Shown in pieces: positions 27,364 through 34,732 of a DNA stretch of 45,809 nt (position 1 is its first letter; every line of letters begins with the position of its first letter). Source of the DNA: Cytophagaceae bacterium (lineage in GTDB: Bacteria; Bacteroidota; Bacteroidia; Cytophagales; Spirosomataceae). The DNA is taken from assembly GCA_027488335.1 (NCBI GenBank), contig JAIYBU010000168.1, forward strand, positions 1-45,809. Direction: 5' to 3'. Under the pieces are notes generated by a model that saw only the letters and a program-made list of their open reading frames with translations, had not been told where the DNA came from and did no database searches. The position numbers and the translations under genes are program-made.

Positions 27364-28680
27364 ATGAAATTCTTTAAAAAAATGCACTCATTGAGAGTGT
27401 TGATATCTGCTATGCTTTTGTTTAGCATGTATTCAGTTAGTTACGGCCAACAAAAAGGTTCACTGATGGATGTGGATACATCGACCGTAAAAAAGCTTCT
27501 ACTAACACTCAAAAAGTATGAGTATGTAGGTATCAGTGGCTACATTCAACCGCAATTTCAATATATTCAGTCAGAAGGGGCAAAATCATTTAATGGCGGA
27601 GATTTTGCTGCTAACGTCAATAATCGTTTTACTCTGCGTCGAGGTCGACTCCGTTTCGATTATGCTCGATTTGATAAAAATAATATGCCCCAGTTAAACT
27701 TTGTTTTTCAGTTTGATGGCACAGAACGAGGGGTATTTATTCGAGATTTTTGGGGGCGTTTCTATGAAAATAAACTGAATCTGTTCTCCCTCACTACGGG
27801 AATGTTTGCCCGCCCTTTTGGCTTTGAAATAAACTATGGTTCTGCCGACCGTGAATCGCTTGAGCGTGGCCGTATGTCGCAGATATTGATGAAAGTTGAG
27901 CGTGATATGGGAGTAATGATTTCGTTAGAACCTCGTACTAAACAATCATTTGCCAAGTATGTGAAATTTGATATTGGTGCATTTAATGGTCAAGGCTTAA
28001 CAGCGACTTCTGATTTTGATAATCATAAAGACCTAATTACCCGTTTTTCTATCAAACCTTATAAAGTCTCTCCCAAATTAATCATCAGCGGAAGTGTTTC
28101 GGGTTTATTTGGTGGTATGCAGCAGTTTACGAAATATATCTACAAAATGTCGAGCAATCAATCTTTTGTAGTTGACTCTTTGGCTTCAAATGTAGGCAAA
28201 ATTGCACCACGCAACTACTATGGTGCTGACGTGCAAATAAAAATACCAAACCGAGTAGGGCAGACCGAATTTAGAGCTGAGTATATCAGAGGAACACAAA
28301 CTGCTACTCAAAATTCAACCGAAACGCCAGGGGTTATTCCAACAATCAATGGTGTCAATGCACCGCTATACATTCGTAATTTCGATGGTGCGTATTTTTA
28401 TTTCTTACAGCATTTAGGAAGCAAAAAACACCAGTTTGTGGCAAAATACGATTGGTATGACCCAAACAAAAAGGTAAAAGGAACAGAAATTGGAAAGACT
28501 TTTACAGCAGCCGATGTCAGATTCAATACTTTGGGGGTAGGCTATGTGATTTATCCTAACGATAACCTAAAAGTGACGTTTTGGTACGAAATGCCTAAAA
28601 ACGAAAACACAAACTTGACTGATTATAGGTCTGATGTGAAAGACAATAATTTTACTTGTCGATTGCAATATCGCTTCTAA
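27364..28680 (+). CDS. Phosphate-selective porin O/P-family outer-membrane porin
   Basis: 438 residues. A signal peptide (about 1-28, ending SYGQ) is followed by a 16-strand-type barrel of the OprO/OprP family: YVGISGYIQPQFQYIQSEG (first strand), RFTLRRGRLRFDYARFD (about 90-106), GMFARPFGFEINYGSADRESLERGRMSQ (the family's constriction segment) and the final CRLQYRF ending in Phe. Such porins carry anions, particularly phosphate or pyrophosphate. Its position 156 nt after the PiT gene supports a paired outer- and inner-membrane phosphate path, though the hairpin between them argues for separate control. Confidence 0.9.
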   Translation: MKFFKKMHSLRVLISAMLLFSMYSVSYGQQKGSLMDVDTSTVKKLLLTLKKYEYVGISGYIQPQFQYIQSEGAKSFNGGDFAANVNNRFTLRRGRLRFDYARFDKNNMPQLNFVFQFDGTERGVFIRDFWGRFYENKLNLFSLTTGMFARPFGFEINYGSADRESLERGRMSQILMKVERDMGVMISLEPRTKQSFAKYVKFDIGAFNGQGLTATSDFDNHKDLITRFSIKPYKVSPKLIISGSVSGLFGGMQQFTKYIYKMSSNQSFVVDSLASNVGKIAPRNYYGADVQIKIPNRVGQTEFRAEYIRGTQTATQNSTETPGVIPTINGVNAPLYIRNFDGAYFYFLQHLGSKKHQFVAKYDWYDPNKKVKGTEIGKTFTAADVRFNTLGVGYVIYPNDNLKVTFWYEMPKNENTNLTDYRSDVKDNNFTCRLQYRF

Positions 28681-28700
28681 GAAAATGTAAAACAAATAGG

Positions 28701-28733
28701 AAAATCCTGCCGAAATCTCAGCAGGATTTTTTT
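28701..28733 (+). terminator. Terminator after the porin gene
   Basis: AAAATCCTGC (28701-28710) pairs with GCAGGATTTT (28721-28730), followed by TTT, 20 nt past the stop codon. A classic Rho-independent structure. Confidence 0.9.
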
Positions 28734-28778
28734 ATGCTCAAAATGTGTATCTTTTATAAAAATCAGAATACTTTTTCA

Positions 28779-28815
28779 TAAATTTGTGCAATATTTAGTA
28801 TGCAAGCATACTAAA
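28779..28815 (+). promoter_or_regulatory. -7 element overlapped downstream by a perfect 10+10 dyad (candidate repressor site)
   Basis: TAAATTTG (28779-28786) matches the -7 consensus, though no good TTG lies at the -33 spacing. Eight nt downstream, TTTAGTATGC (28794-28803) and GCATACTAAA (28806-28815) form a perfect inverted repeat with a 2-nt spacer. The predicted start site near 28793 puts the dyad at +2 to +23, where a TetR- or MarR-sized repressor could block initiation. Confidence 0.5.
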
Positions 28816-28899
28816 CGTAAATCATATCAGAAGAAACGTTGATTATGTTCTTTTGAAAACCCTTAATTCTTAATTTTATATTCTTAATTGCGATAGTAA

Positions 28900-30171
28900 A
28901 TGGAAACCTACGGTAAAATTCTTACGATTGCCAGTCCGCTATTTTTATTGTTAGTGCTCATCGAAAAAGCCTATGGCTGGTACGCCAAAAAAGATTCATT
29001 CAAAGCAATGGATATGATTTCGAGCCTGACTTCGGGCTATACCAATTCGGTGAAAGATGTTTTAGGCCTAAGTGTTTCGATTCTTTCTTATGATTGGATG
29101 GTAAAACATTGGACACTCTACAAAATCGAGTCAACGATTTGGGTCTATATCATTGCGTTCGTTTCACTTGATTTGACGGGCTATTTAGTGCATCGAATGG
29201 CACATTCAATCAATTTTTTCTGGAACAAGCATGCCATTCATCACAGCAGTGAAGAATTTAATTTGGCATGTGCGTTACGCCAAAGCATTTCGTCGTTTGT
29301 GAGTTTGTTTACAATTTTCTTGTTGCCAGCAGCCTTATTGGGCGTTGATACCAAAGTCATTGCTATAGTGGCACCTTTGCACCTTTTTGCACAGTTTTGG
29401 TATCATACGGTTTATATTGGGAAGATGGGAATCCTCGAAAAAATAATTGTTACCCCTTCGCACCACCGAGTGCATCATGCCATTAATCCCGAATATTTGG
29501 ATAAAAACCACGGGCAAATTTTTATCATTTGGGACAAACTTTTTGGTACTTTTCAGGAAGAATTACCCAACGTTCCACCTGTGTATGGTATCACTCGCCC
29601 CGCAAGTACGTGGAACCCTATAAAGATAAATTTTCAGCATTTATGGTTTTTGATAAAAGACGCTTATCATACTAAGAATTTGAAGGATAAATTCCGTATT
29701 TGGTTCATGCCCACAGGCTGGCGACCAGCCGATGTTGAGGCTCGTTTTCCTGATAAAAAAATTGAAGACCCTTATAATTTCGAGAAATACGCCCCCAAAA
29801 TTTCAAAAAATATGCTCGTTTGGATTTGGTTTCAGTTTCTGTTTACCTTCGGAATGTTATATTATTTCTTCGGTAATATCGCCAAATTTGGTGTGCCAAA
29901 TATGTTTGTGTACGGAGGATTTATCTACTTAACGATTTTTGCTTATACTGAATTGATGGACAAAAACCCTTATGCACTCGTTTGGGAACTGCTCAAAAAT
30001 ATCATTGGTTTTGCTTTAATATACCAAATGGGTGATTGGTTTGGTAGTAGCTCACAATACCCATGGGCTTCGGCAGTAATGATGGCTTATTTTTTACTTT
30101 CAACAATCGTTACTGCCTATTTTGTTTGGTTTGAAATTCGGGAAGAAAACGAGAAGGTGACTTTGGCGTAA
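28900..30171 (+). CDS. Sterol desaturase / fatty acid hydroxylase superfamily membrane di-iron oxygenase
   Basis: 423 residues. Several membrane helices (about 5-25, 82-98, 128-150, 308-325, 335-350, 370-385, 393-412) surround the histidine boxes HRMAH (98-102), HAIHH (111-115) and HHRVHH (188-193), which bind the di-iron centre in this superfamily. It should hydroxylate or desaturate a lipid at the inner membrane using O2. The exact substrate is unknown. The C-terminal half (about 290-423) adds a second membrane block beyond the minimal catalytic domain, as in alkylglycerol-monooxygenase-like members. Its leader carries the 28794-28815 dyad. Confidence 0.92.
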   Translation: METYGKILTIASPLFLLLVLIEKAYGWYAKKDSFKAMDMISSLTSGYTNSVKDVLGLSVSILSYDWMVKHWTLYKIESTIWVYIIAFVSLDLTGYLVHRMAHSINFFWNKHAIHHSSEEFNLACALRQSISSFVSLFTIFLLPAALLGVDTKVIAIVAPLHLFAQFWYHTVYIGKMGILEKIIVTPSHHRVHHAINPEYLDKNHGQIFIIWDKLFGTFQEELPNVPPVYGITRPASTWNPIKINFQHLWFLIKDAYHTKNLKDKFRIWFMPTGWRPADVEARFPDKKIEDPYNFEKYAPKISKNMLVWIWFQFLFTFGMLYYFFGNIAKFGVPNMFVYGGFIYLTIFAYTELMDKNPYALVWELLKNIIGFALIYQMGDWFGSSSQYPWASAVMMAYFLLSTIVTAYFVWFEIREENEKVTLA

Positions 30172-30174
30172 GGA

Positions 30175-30210
30175 AAAAAATAGTCGGAGATACCCTTCCG
30201 ACTATTTTTT
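30175..30210. terminator. Bidirectional terminator between convergent units
   Basis: AAAAAATAGTCGGA (30175-30188) pairs perfectly with TCCGACTATTTTTT (30197-30210) around an 8-nt loop. A- and T-tracts on both sides suit termination of the sterol-desaturase gene (plus) and of the minus-strand unit ending at 30216. Confidence 0.9.
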
Positions 30211-30215
30211 AAATA

Positions 30216-30572
30216 CTATTTTTCAATAACCACTTTTTTAGAGTTTGATACTTCGCCTGCCTGACAGCGAATGTTGAAAATTGATTCAATAGTAATTTTA
30301 TCTTGAATATTGATTTCAAAATTATTCATGCCTTCAACTCCCACAAACGAATATTCTTTGATGATATGTCCTTTTATATCACTCAAATAAAGCTGCACAC
30401 TTTGCGGTATTTTGAGGTTTACTTTGGCAATAAACTTACCATCATTGGGGTTGGGCGATACCCAAAACCATTCTTCGACTGGCTCGGTAGCTTCTCTGAC
30501 ATTTGAACTCTGACATTCTATCAAAGAAGTGCCACTTTTGTTTTTAATGCCCAAACAAAGTCTGATGCCCAT
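30216..30572 (-). pseudogene. Orphan T9SS C-terminal sorting domain (remnant of a secreted protein)
   Basis: The 118-residue frame has no signal peptide, yet from about residue 38 it reads as a complete type A T9SS sorting domain: WVSPNPNDGKFIAKV, VQLYLSDIKGHIIKEY, then NIRCQAGEVSNSKKVVIEK. Without an export signal it could not reach the T9SS. The open frame overlaps the 3' end of the patatin gene by 29 nt and stays open further upstream, so the ATG at 30572 is not meaningful. The preceding TSLIECQSSNVREATE resembles the edge of an Ig-like module. Most likely it is the last exonless fragment of a deleted secreted adhesin or enzyme whose body was lost when the patatin gene was joined to it. 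Confidence 0.7.
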
Positions 30573-31458
30573 ATTCGTAGCCTTGTTTGATAATTTCCTT
30601 CACATCTTTGGTCGTAAAATCGGTCAATTCAATATGCAAAGGTTCTTTTGGTCGAATAACTGTGAGTTTGATTTTCTTTGTAAGACTAAATGGCCCAATA
30701 CTTCCATAGCTTTCAGCATAATTTTCCGCCCATTCAATGTCGCTATTTTCAAATTGATTGACTGTAATATCTTTTATACGCTCAATCAAGCTAAAGAAAC
30801 TTCGATAATTAAATTGCTCTAAAGGCTTGTTTTTTGGGTGAGTAGCCACACAATAAATCTCGGTTGCACCATCTTCAATGGCTTTGCGGAGCGGTACAAC
30901 TTCACGTAAACCACCATCCATGTATGCTTGTCGATGGTCGCCCCCAATCTGGATGGCTGGCATAATAAAAGGCAACGAACTACTGGCTCGCAGGTAATCC
31001 AAAAAATGCTGTTCGAGCGGGTCGGTGTAGTGCATTTCGCCCGTATTGATGTTTACCGCCCCAACTTTTAGTTTGATGGGGCTTTTTCGCATGGTTGTTA
31101 CATCCAAGTATTTTTTAAGTTTTTCGTGCAATGGATTGGTATCAATCAAGCCATCAAATCTGCTTAAAAGGGTGTCAATTCCCAACGAAAACTTCGATTT
31201 CAGTACGCCAATATCCGAAGGTTGAGTAATATTTTCAAGCCAAAATTGCAAGAGTTTTTTATTGACCAAATCCCAGTCGATTTTACCTTTTTCGAGGTGT
31301 TGTTTGCCCGCTTCATTGACCATGAAAGAACCATTTAAAGCTCCCGCCGAAATCCCATAAATCATTTCTGGCTTAAAACCCGTATCCAAAATTGCATGAA
31401 TAACGCCAACTTGCCAAGCTCCTTTGAGTGAGCCTCCACCTAAAACTAATGCCCTCAT
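30544..31458 (-). CDS. Patatin-like phospholipase
   Basis: 304 residues, no signal peptide, so probably cytosolic or membrane-peripheral. The patatin catalytic parts are complete: oxyanion GGGSLKGAWQVGV (7-19), nucleophile GISAG (Ser37) and the acid motif DGG (Asp181). It should hydrolyse acyl ester bonds of lipids through a Ser-Asp dyad. Its stop lies in the frame GYEYGHQTLFGH, a natural family end, which argues that it is not fused to the sorting domain downstream. It is divergent from the polyprenyl synthase gene, 297 nt away. Confidence 0.92.
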   Translation of the reverse strand: MRALVLGGGSLKGAWQVGVIHAILDTGFKPEMIYGISAGALNGSFMVNEAGKQHLEKGKIDWDLVNKKLLQFWLENITQPSDIGVLKSKFSLGIDTLLSRFDGLIDTNPLHEKLKKYLDVTTMRKSPIKLKVGAVNINTGEMHYTDPLEQHFLDYLRASSSLPFIMPAIQIGGDHRQAYMDGGLREVVPLRKAIEDGATEIYCVATHPKNKPLEQFNYRSFFSLIERIKDITVNQFENSDIEWAENYAESYGSIGPFSLTKKIKLTVIRPKEPLHIELTDFTTKDVKEIIKQGYEYGHQTLFGH

Positions 31459-31755
31459 TTATAAAAGTATTTTTTACTACACCAATAATACGACTAAAAT
31501 ATTTATTTTTGAAAAAAAGTTTAGCAAATACATTGCCCCAAAAGTAAACCTTATTGTCTGACCGTGTGTTTACTATTTAAATGAGCGTTTCTACTCAAAA
31601 AGTATGGAAAATTAGTTCTTAAAATTGATATAATTCAAGAAAAATTTGAACAAAAGCATTAAAAATAACATATTTTTCTTTAATCTGCTCAATAAGTCAG
31701 AAATCAATCGTAAAATTGCACACGCAGGGCAAAACAACATTTTGCTCACCTCTTC

Positions 31756-32730
31756 ATGTCGTTAGATATTAACCAAATACAAGCCCCAATCGAACAAGAT
31801 TTGGAGATTTTCGAGAAGAAATTTCGCCAGTCGATGAAGACCGACGTGATGTTGCTCGACCAAATCATGAAATATATCATTCATCGGAAAGGTAAGCAAA
31901 TTCGTCCAATGTTTGTCTTTCTGACTGCTGGAACCATCGGCCAAATCAACGAAGCCACGTATCGAGGTGCCGCCCTTATTGAGCTTTTGCATACGGCTAC
32001 ACTCGTGCATGATGACGTGGTTGATGATTCAAACTACCGACGTGGATTTTTCTCAATTAAAGCACTTTGGAAAAATAAAATTGCCGTTTTAGTAGGAGAT
32101 TATCTGCTTTCTCGTGGTTTGCTTTTGAGTGTTGATAATGGTGATTATGATTTGCTAAAAATTGTTTCAACAGCCGTAAAAGAACTCAGTGAGGGGGAAT
32201 TACTGCAAATCGAAAAAGCTCGCAAACTCGATATTACAGAAGACGTGTATTATGAAGTGATTCGCCAAAAGACCGCTTCTTTGATAGCTTCTTGTTGTGC
32301 AGTTGGAGCGGCTTCGGTTGGTGCAAATGCCGAAGTAGTAGCCAAAGCTAAACTTTTGGGAGAGAAAATCGGCATGGCGTTTCAGATAAAAGATGACCTT
32401 TTTGATTATGGAGACGCCGAAATCGGTAAACCAACAGGCATTGATATTAAAGAAAAGAAAATGACATTGCCGCTAATTTATGCGTTGAATCATGCGTCGT
32501 GGTCTGACAAACGACATATTATAAATTTAGTAAAAAATCACTCCGAAAACCCTAAAAAAGTAACTGAAGTAATTGATTTTGTGAAAAAATCAGGTGGAAT
32601 TCAATATACCACCGAAGTGATGAAACGCTTCGTAAAAGAAGCCAACGATATCCTCTTTACATTTCCCGACTCTGCTTTCCGTCAATCATTACACGACTTA
32701 GTGCTGTTTTCTATTGAACGTACTAAATAG
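31756..32730 (+). CDS. Trans-polyprenyl diphosphate synthase (octaprenyl-type)
   Basis: 324 residues. It extends farnesyl- or geranylgeranyl-diphosphate with isopentenyl-diphosphate, here probably to make the menaquinone side chain. Motifs: KGKQIRPMFVFL (45-56), the first Asp-rich motif HDDVVDD (85-91), GDYLLSRGLLL, and the second Asp-rich motif KDDLFDYGD (about 210-218) followed by GKPTGIDIKEKKMTLPLIYAL. The residues before the first Asp-rich motif (LLHTATLVHDD) lack bulky aromatics at the fifth position, fitting a long-chain product; chain length itself cannot be read. Confidence 0.94.
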   Translation: MSLDINQIQAPIEQDLEIFEKKFRQSMKTDVMLLDQIMKYIIHRKGKQIRPMFVFLTAGTIGQINEATYRGAALIELLHTATLVHDDVVDDSNYRRGFFSIKALWKNKIAVLVGDYLLSRGLLLSVDNGDYDLLKIVSTAVKELSEGELLQIEKARKLDITEDVYYEVIRQKTASLIASCCAVGAASVGANAEVVAKAKLLGEKIGMAFQIKDDLFDYGDAEIGKPTGIDIKEKKMTLPLIYALNHASWSDKRHIINLVKNHSENPKKVTEVIDFVKKSGGIQYTTEVMKRFVKEANDILFTFPDSAFRQSLHDLVLFSIERTK

Positions 32731-32947
32731 TCTGTAAAGTCTAAATATACCATAAAGATTGAATAGAGTATTTGGCCTGAATATATTATATATTTGAAAT
32801 ATATTATTCTGTTTGTATTTTCGGTATATATAATATATATTAATTATCTTGTAATTATTAAATTTACAGAATAAAACATTAATTTTATATAAATAATTTA
32901 AATTATAAAATTTGAAATAAAAATAATTATTGAAATTTCAATAAAAA
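32731..32947. other. Extremely AT-rich 217-nt gap
   Basis: Long runs made almost only of A and T (particularly 32775-32945, with TATATAATATATATT). It holds the promoter region of the beta-lactamase-like gene, but no consensus element could be picked out with confidence because of the low complexity. Confidence 0.5.
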
Positions 32948-33796
32948 ATGAAAACAATATTTAAGGTCTTAATAATGAGTCTATTAGTGAATGGCGTAAT
33001 TGCTCAGACAAGTGAAAAGAAGGTTGATAAAACCCAAATATTAGATTATATTTCTAAACTTCCATCTAATGTAAAGGTGACGATGGCTGTGGAAAACATG
33101 GAGGGGCAGCCGTATTTTGAACATCGAACTGATGTAAAAGTGCCATCGGCAAGTGTAATAAAAGTGCCAATTCTGATGTCGTTGATGGAAAAAGTACAAG
33201 CCAATGAGATGAATTTATCGAAGGTACACCGTCTGACCAATGCTGAAAAGGCGGGAGGTTCGGGTGTTTTGATGAATGCTTTGGAAGGTAAAATATTGAG
33301 TATCAGAGAGATTGCCCAAGAAATGATTCGGACAAGCGATAATACGGCCACCAATATTCTGATTCGTGAAATTGGAATGGAGACGATTAACCAAAATCTG
33401 ACGAAATGGGGAGCTACAAAAACACGCCTTAATCGAGTAATGATGGATACCGAAGCAGTGAAACAAGGGCGTGAAAATTATATTAATGTGTTGGAAATAA
33501 ATGCTTTGCTGCGAATGATTTATGACAAAAAAGTATCGACACCCACACTGTGCGATGAAATGATAAGTATGCTAAAAAACTGTGAAGACAAAACAACAAT
33601 TCCGAGTCAGCTTCCGAAAGATTTGGCGATTGCCCATAAGACGGGTACGCTTGCTTATGTTAGGGGCGATGCTGCTATTGTTTTTACTACCCAGCCTTTT
33701 GTGATGTCAATTTTTGTAGAAGGTTTTGATAAAGAAGCAACCGCCGAACAAATAATCGGAGATTTGGCTAAGATTTGCTGGGAGAGCTTGAAGTAA
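32948..33796 (+). CDS. Class A beta-lactamase-like serine hydrolase
   Basis: 282 residues, close to the class A length. A signal peptide (about 1-20, ending VIAQ) is followed by the full active-site set: SVIK (nucleophile Ser69, Lys72), SDN (Ser130-Asn132), an omega-loop acidic residue in MMDTEAVKQGREN (Glu169), and KTG (231-233). The omega-loop reads D-x-E-A-x-x-x-G-R-x-N, the form seen in 'beta-lactamase-related serine hydrolase' (Beta-lactamase2) proteins rather than the classic ExxLN, so hydrolysis of clinically used beta-lactams cannot be assumed. Periplasmic. No mobile element or resistance cassette flanks it, so it looks intrinsic. Confidence 0.85.
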   Translation: MKTIFKVLIMSLLVNGVIAQTSEKKVDKTQILDYISKLPSNVKVTMAVENMEGQPYFEHRTDVKVPSASVIKVPILMSLMEKVQANEMNLSKVHRLTNAEKAGGSGVLMNALEGKILSIREIAQEMIRTSDNTATNILIREIGMETINQNLTKWGATKTRLNRVMMDTEAVKQGRENYINVLEINALLRMIYDKKVSTPTLCDEMISMLKNCEDKTTIPSQLPKDLAIAHKTGTLAYVRGDAAIVFTTQPFVMSIFVEGFDKEATAEQIIGDLAKICWESLK

Positions 33797-33800
33797 AACC

Positions 33801-34604
33801 CTATCGAACTTGCCGTTTTTCTTTTTTTAAAGTCGTGCGTCCCCCCACTTTTGTAATAGAAATTTGCTCGCCACAATTAGGGCATTTTCCTATTAAATCT
33901 TGCTTTTGAATACCCCAACCTCGTGCATGAATTAAGAAATTTGTTGGAAAATCATCATAATTTGCTTGGCAATCAATGGCGTTTTGAATAACCAAACGCA
34001 TGGCTTTATGGATTTCAACTGTCTCATTATCAGTTAGTTGGCTTGAAGTGCGTTCGGGGTGGATTTTTGCTTGAAACAGCACATCATCAACAATCCAATT
34101 ACCAATTCCTGCGACGGTCGATTGGTCGAGTAGGACAGATTTGATGGGAGCGTTTTTCTTTTTTAAGGTTTTGCTTAATTCCTCAACCGAAATTTCGAGG
34201 GCATCTTTATGTATTTTCTTGCGTAAAAGATATTCATCAATATTTTCGACGATTCCGATTCGTTCAAATTTCCGTGGACATAAAAATCCCAGTTTGAAAC
34301 CATTGGCAAAATGAAAAACTATTCGAGCAAAACGTGGGGTGTCTTCTTCATCTTTGAAGTAGGCTAAATCGCCCGTCATGCCGAAGTGAAAATGTAGCCA
34401 ATAAGGAGCATCGAGTTGAGCAAAAAGGTTTTTACCGATGCGTTTTGTGCCAATAAACTGCTTATTTCGTAGTTTTTCTACCAAAATATCATAATCGGTT
34501 GTGAGAAGTTTAGTGTCTTGCACATACACATCGGCAATGGGCTGATACAAACTTGTTTCTTCAAAATATCGGCGGTAGGTTTCTACTTCTGGGAGTTCGG
34601 GCAT
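33801..34604 (-). CDS. Fpg/MutM-type DNA glycosylase with a half zinc finger
   Basis: 267 residues. The start must be the ATG at 34602-34604, because the catalytic residue is the Pro next to it (MPELPEVET); an upstream extension is not translated. The family removes oxidised purines such as 8-oxoguanine and cuts the abasic site. Visible parts: Pro2, Glu3, HFHFGMTGDL (71-80), GIGNWIVDDVLFQAKIHP (167-183, helix-two-turn-helix) and the finger CPNCG (Cys241, Cys244). The DNA-contacting GGRTT (Arg256) is present, but the expected second CxxC is replaced by LKKEKRQVR and a stop. It either binds zinc differently or uses a zincless finger. Confidence 0.9.
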   Translation of the reverse strand: MPELPEVETYRRYFEETSLYQPIADVYVQDTKLLTTDYDILVEKLRNKQFIGTKRIGKNLFAQLDAPYWLHFHFGMTGDLAYFKDEEDTPRFARIVFHFANGFKLGFLCPRKFERIGIVENIDEYLLRKKIHKDALEISVEELSKTLKKKNAPIKSVLLDQSTVAGIGNWIVDDVLFQAKIHPERTSSQLTDNETVEIHKAMRLVIQNAIDCQANYDDFPTNFLIHARGWGIQKQDLIGKCPNCGEQISITKVGGRTTLKKEKRQVR

Positions 34605-34732
34605 GGAGCTTTTACTTTTATCTTTCCAATTTAACCCTTTTTTTGGCTTTTTGTTTATCAAAATTTCGTGCAGAAATAAAATTATCAATTATCTTTCCTA
34701 ATTTGTACTCTATTCAACCTTACAAACATAAA

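Noticed and set aside
30216..31458. A patatin-T9SS fusion broken by a frameshift
   Set aside because: The patatin has no signal peptide and ends with a natural family C-terminus, so it would not be T9SS cargo; a remnant of another gene is simpler.
33801..33860. Frameshift explaining the missing Fpg cysteines
   Set aside because: The other two frames near the 3' end contain no CxxC, so a single indel would not restore the finger.
34553..34732. 60-codon N-terminal extension of the GMC gene
   Set aside because: It overlaps the start of the divergent fpg gene and has no family similarity; the FAD motif lies at the proper distance from the ATG at 34733.
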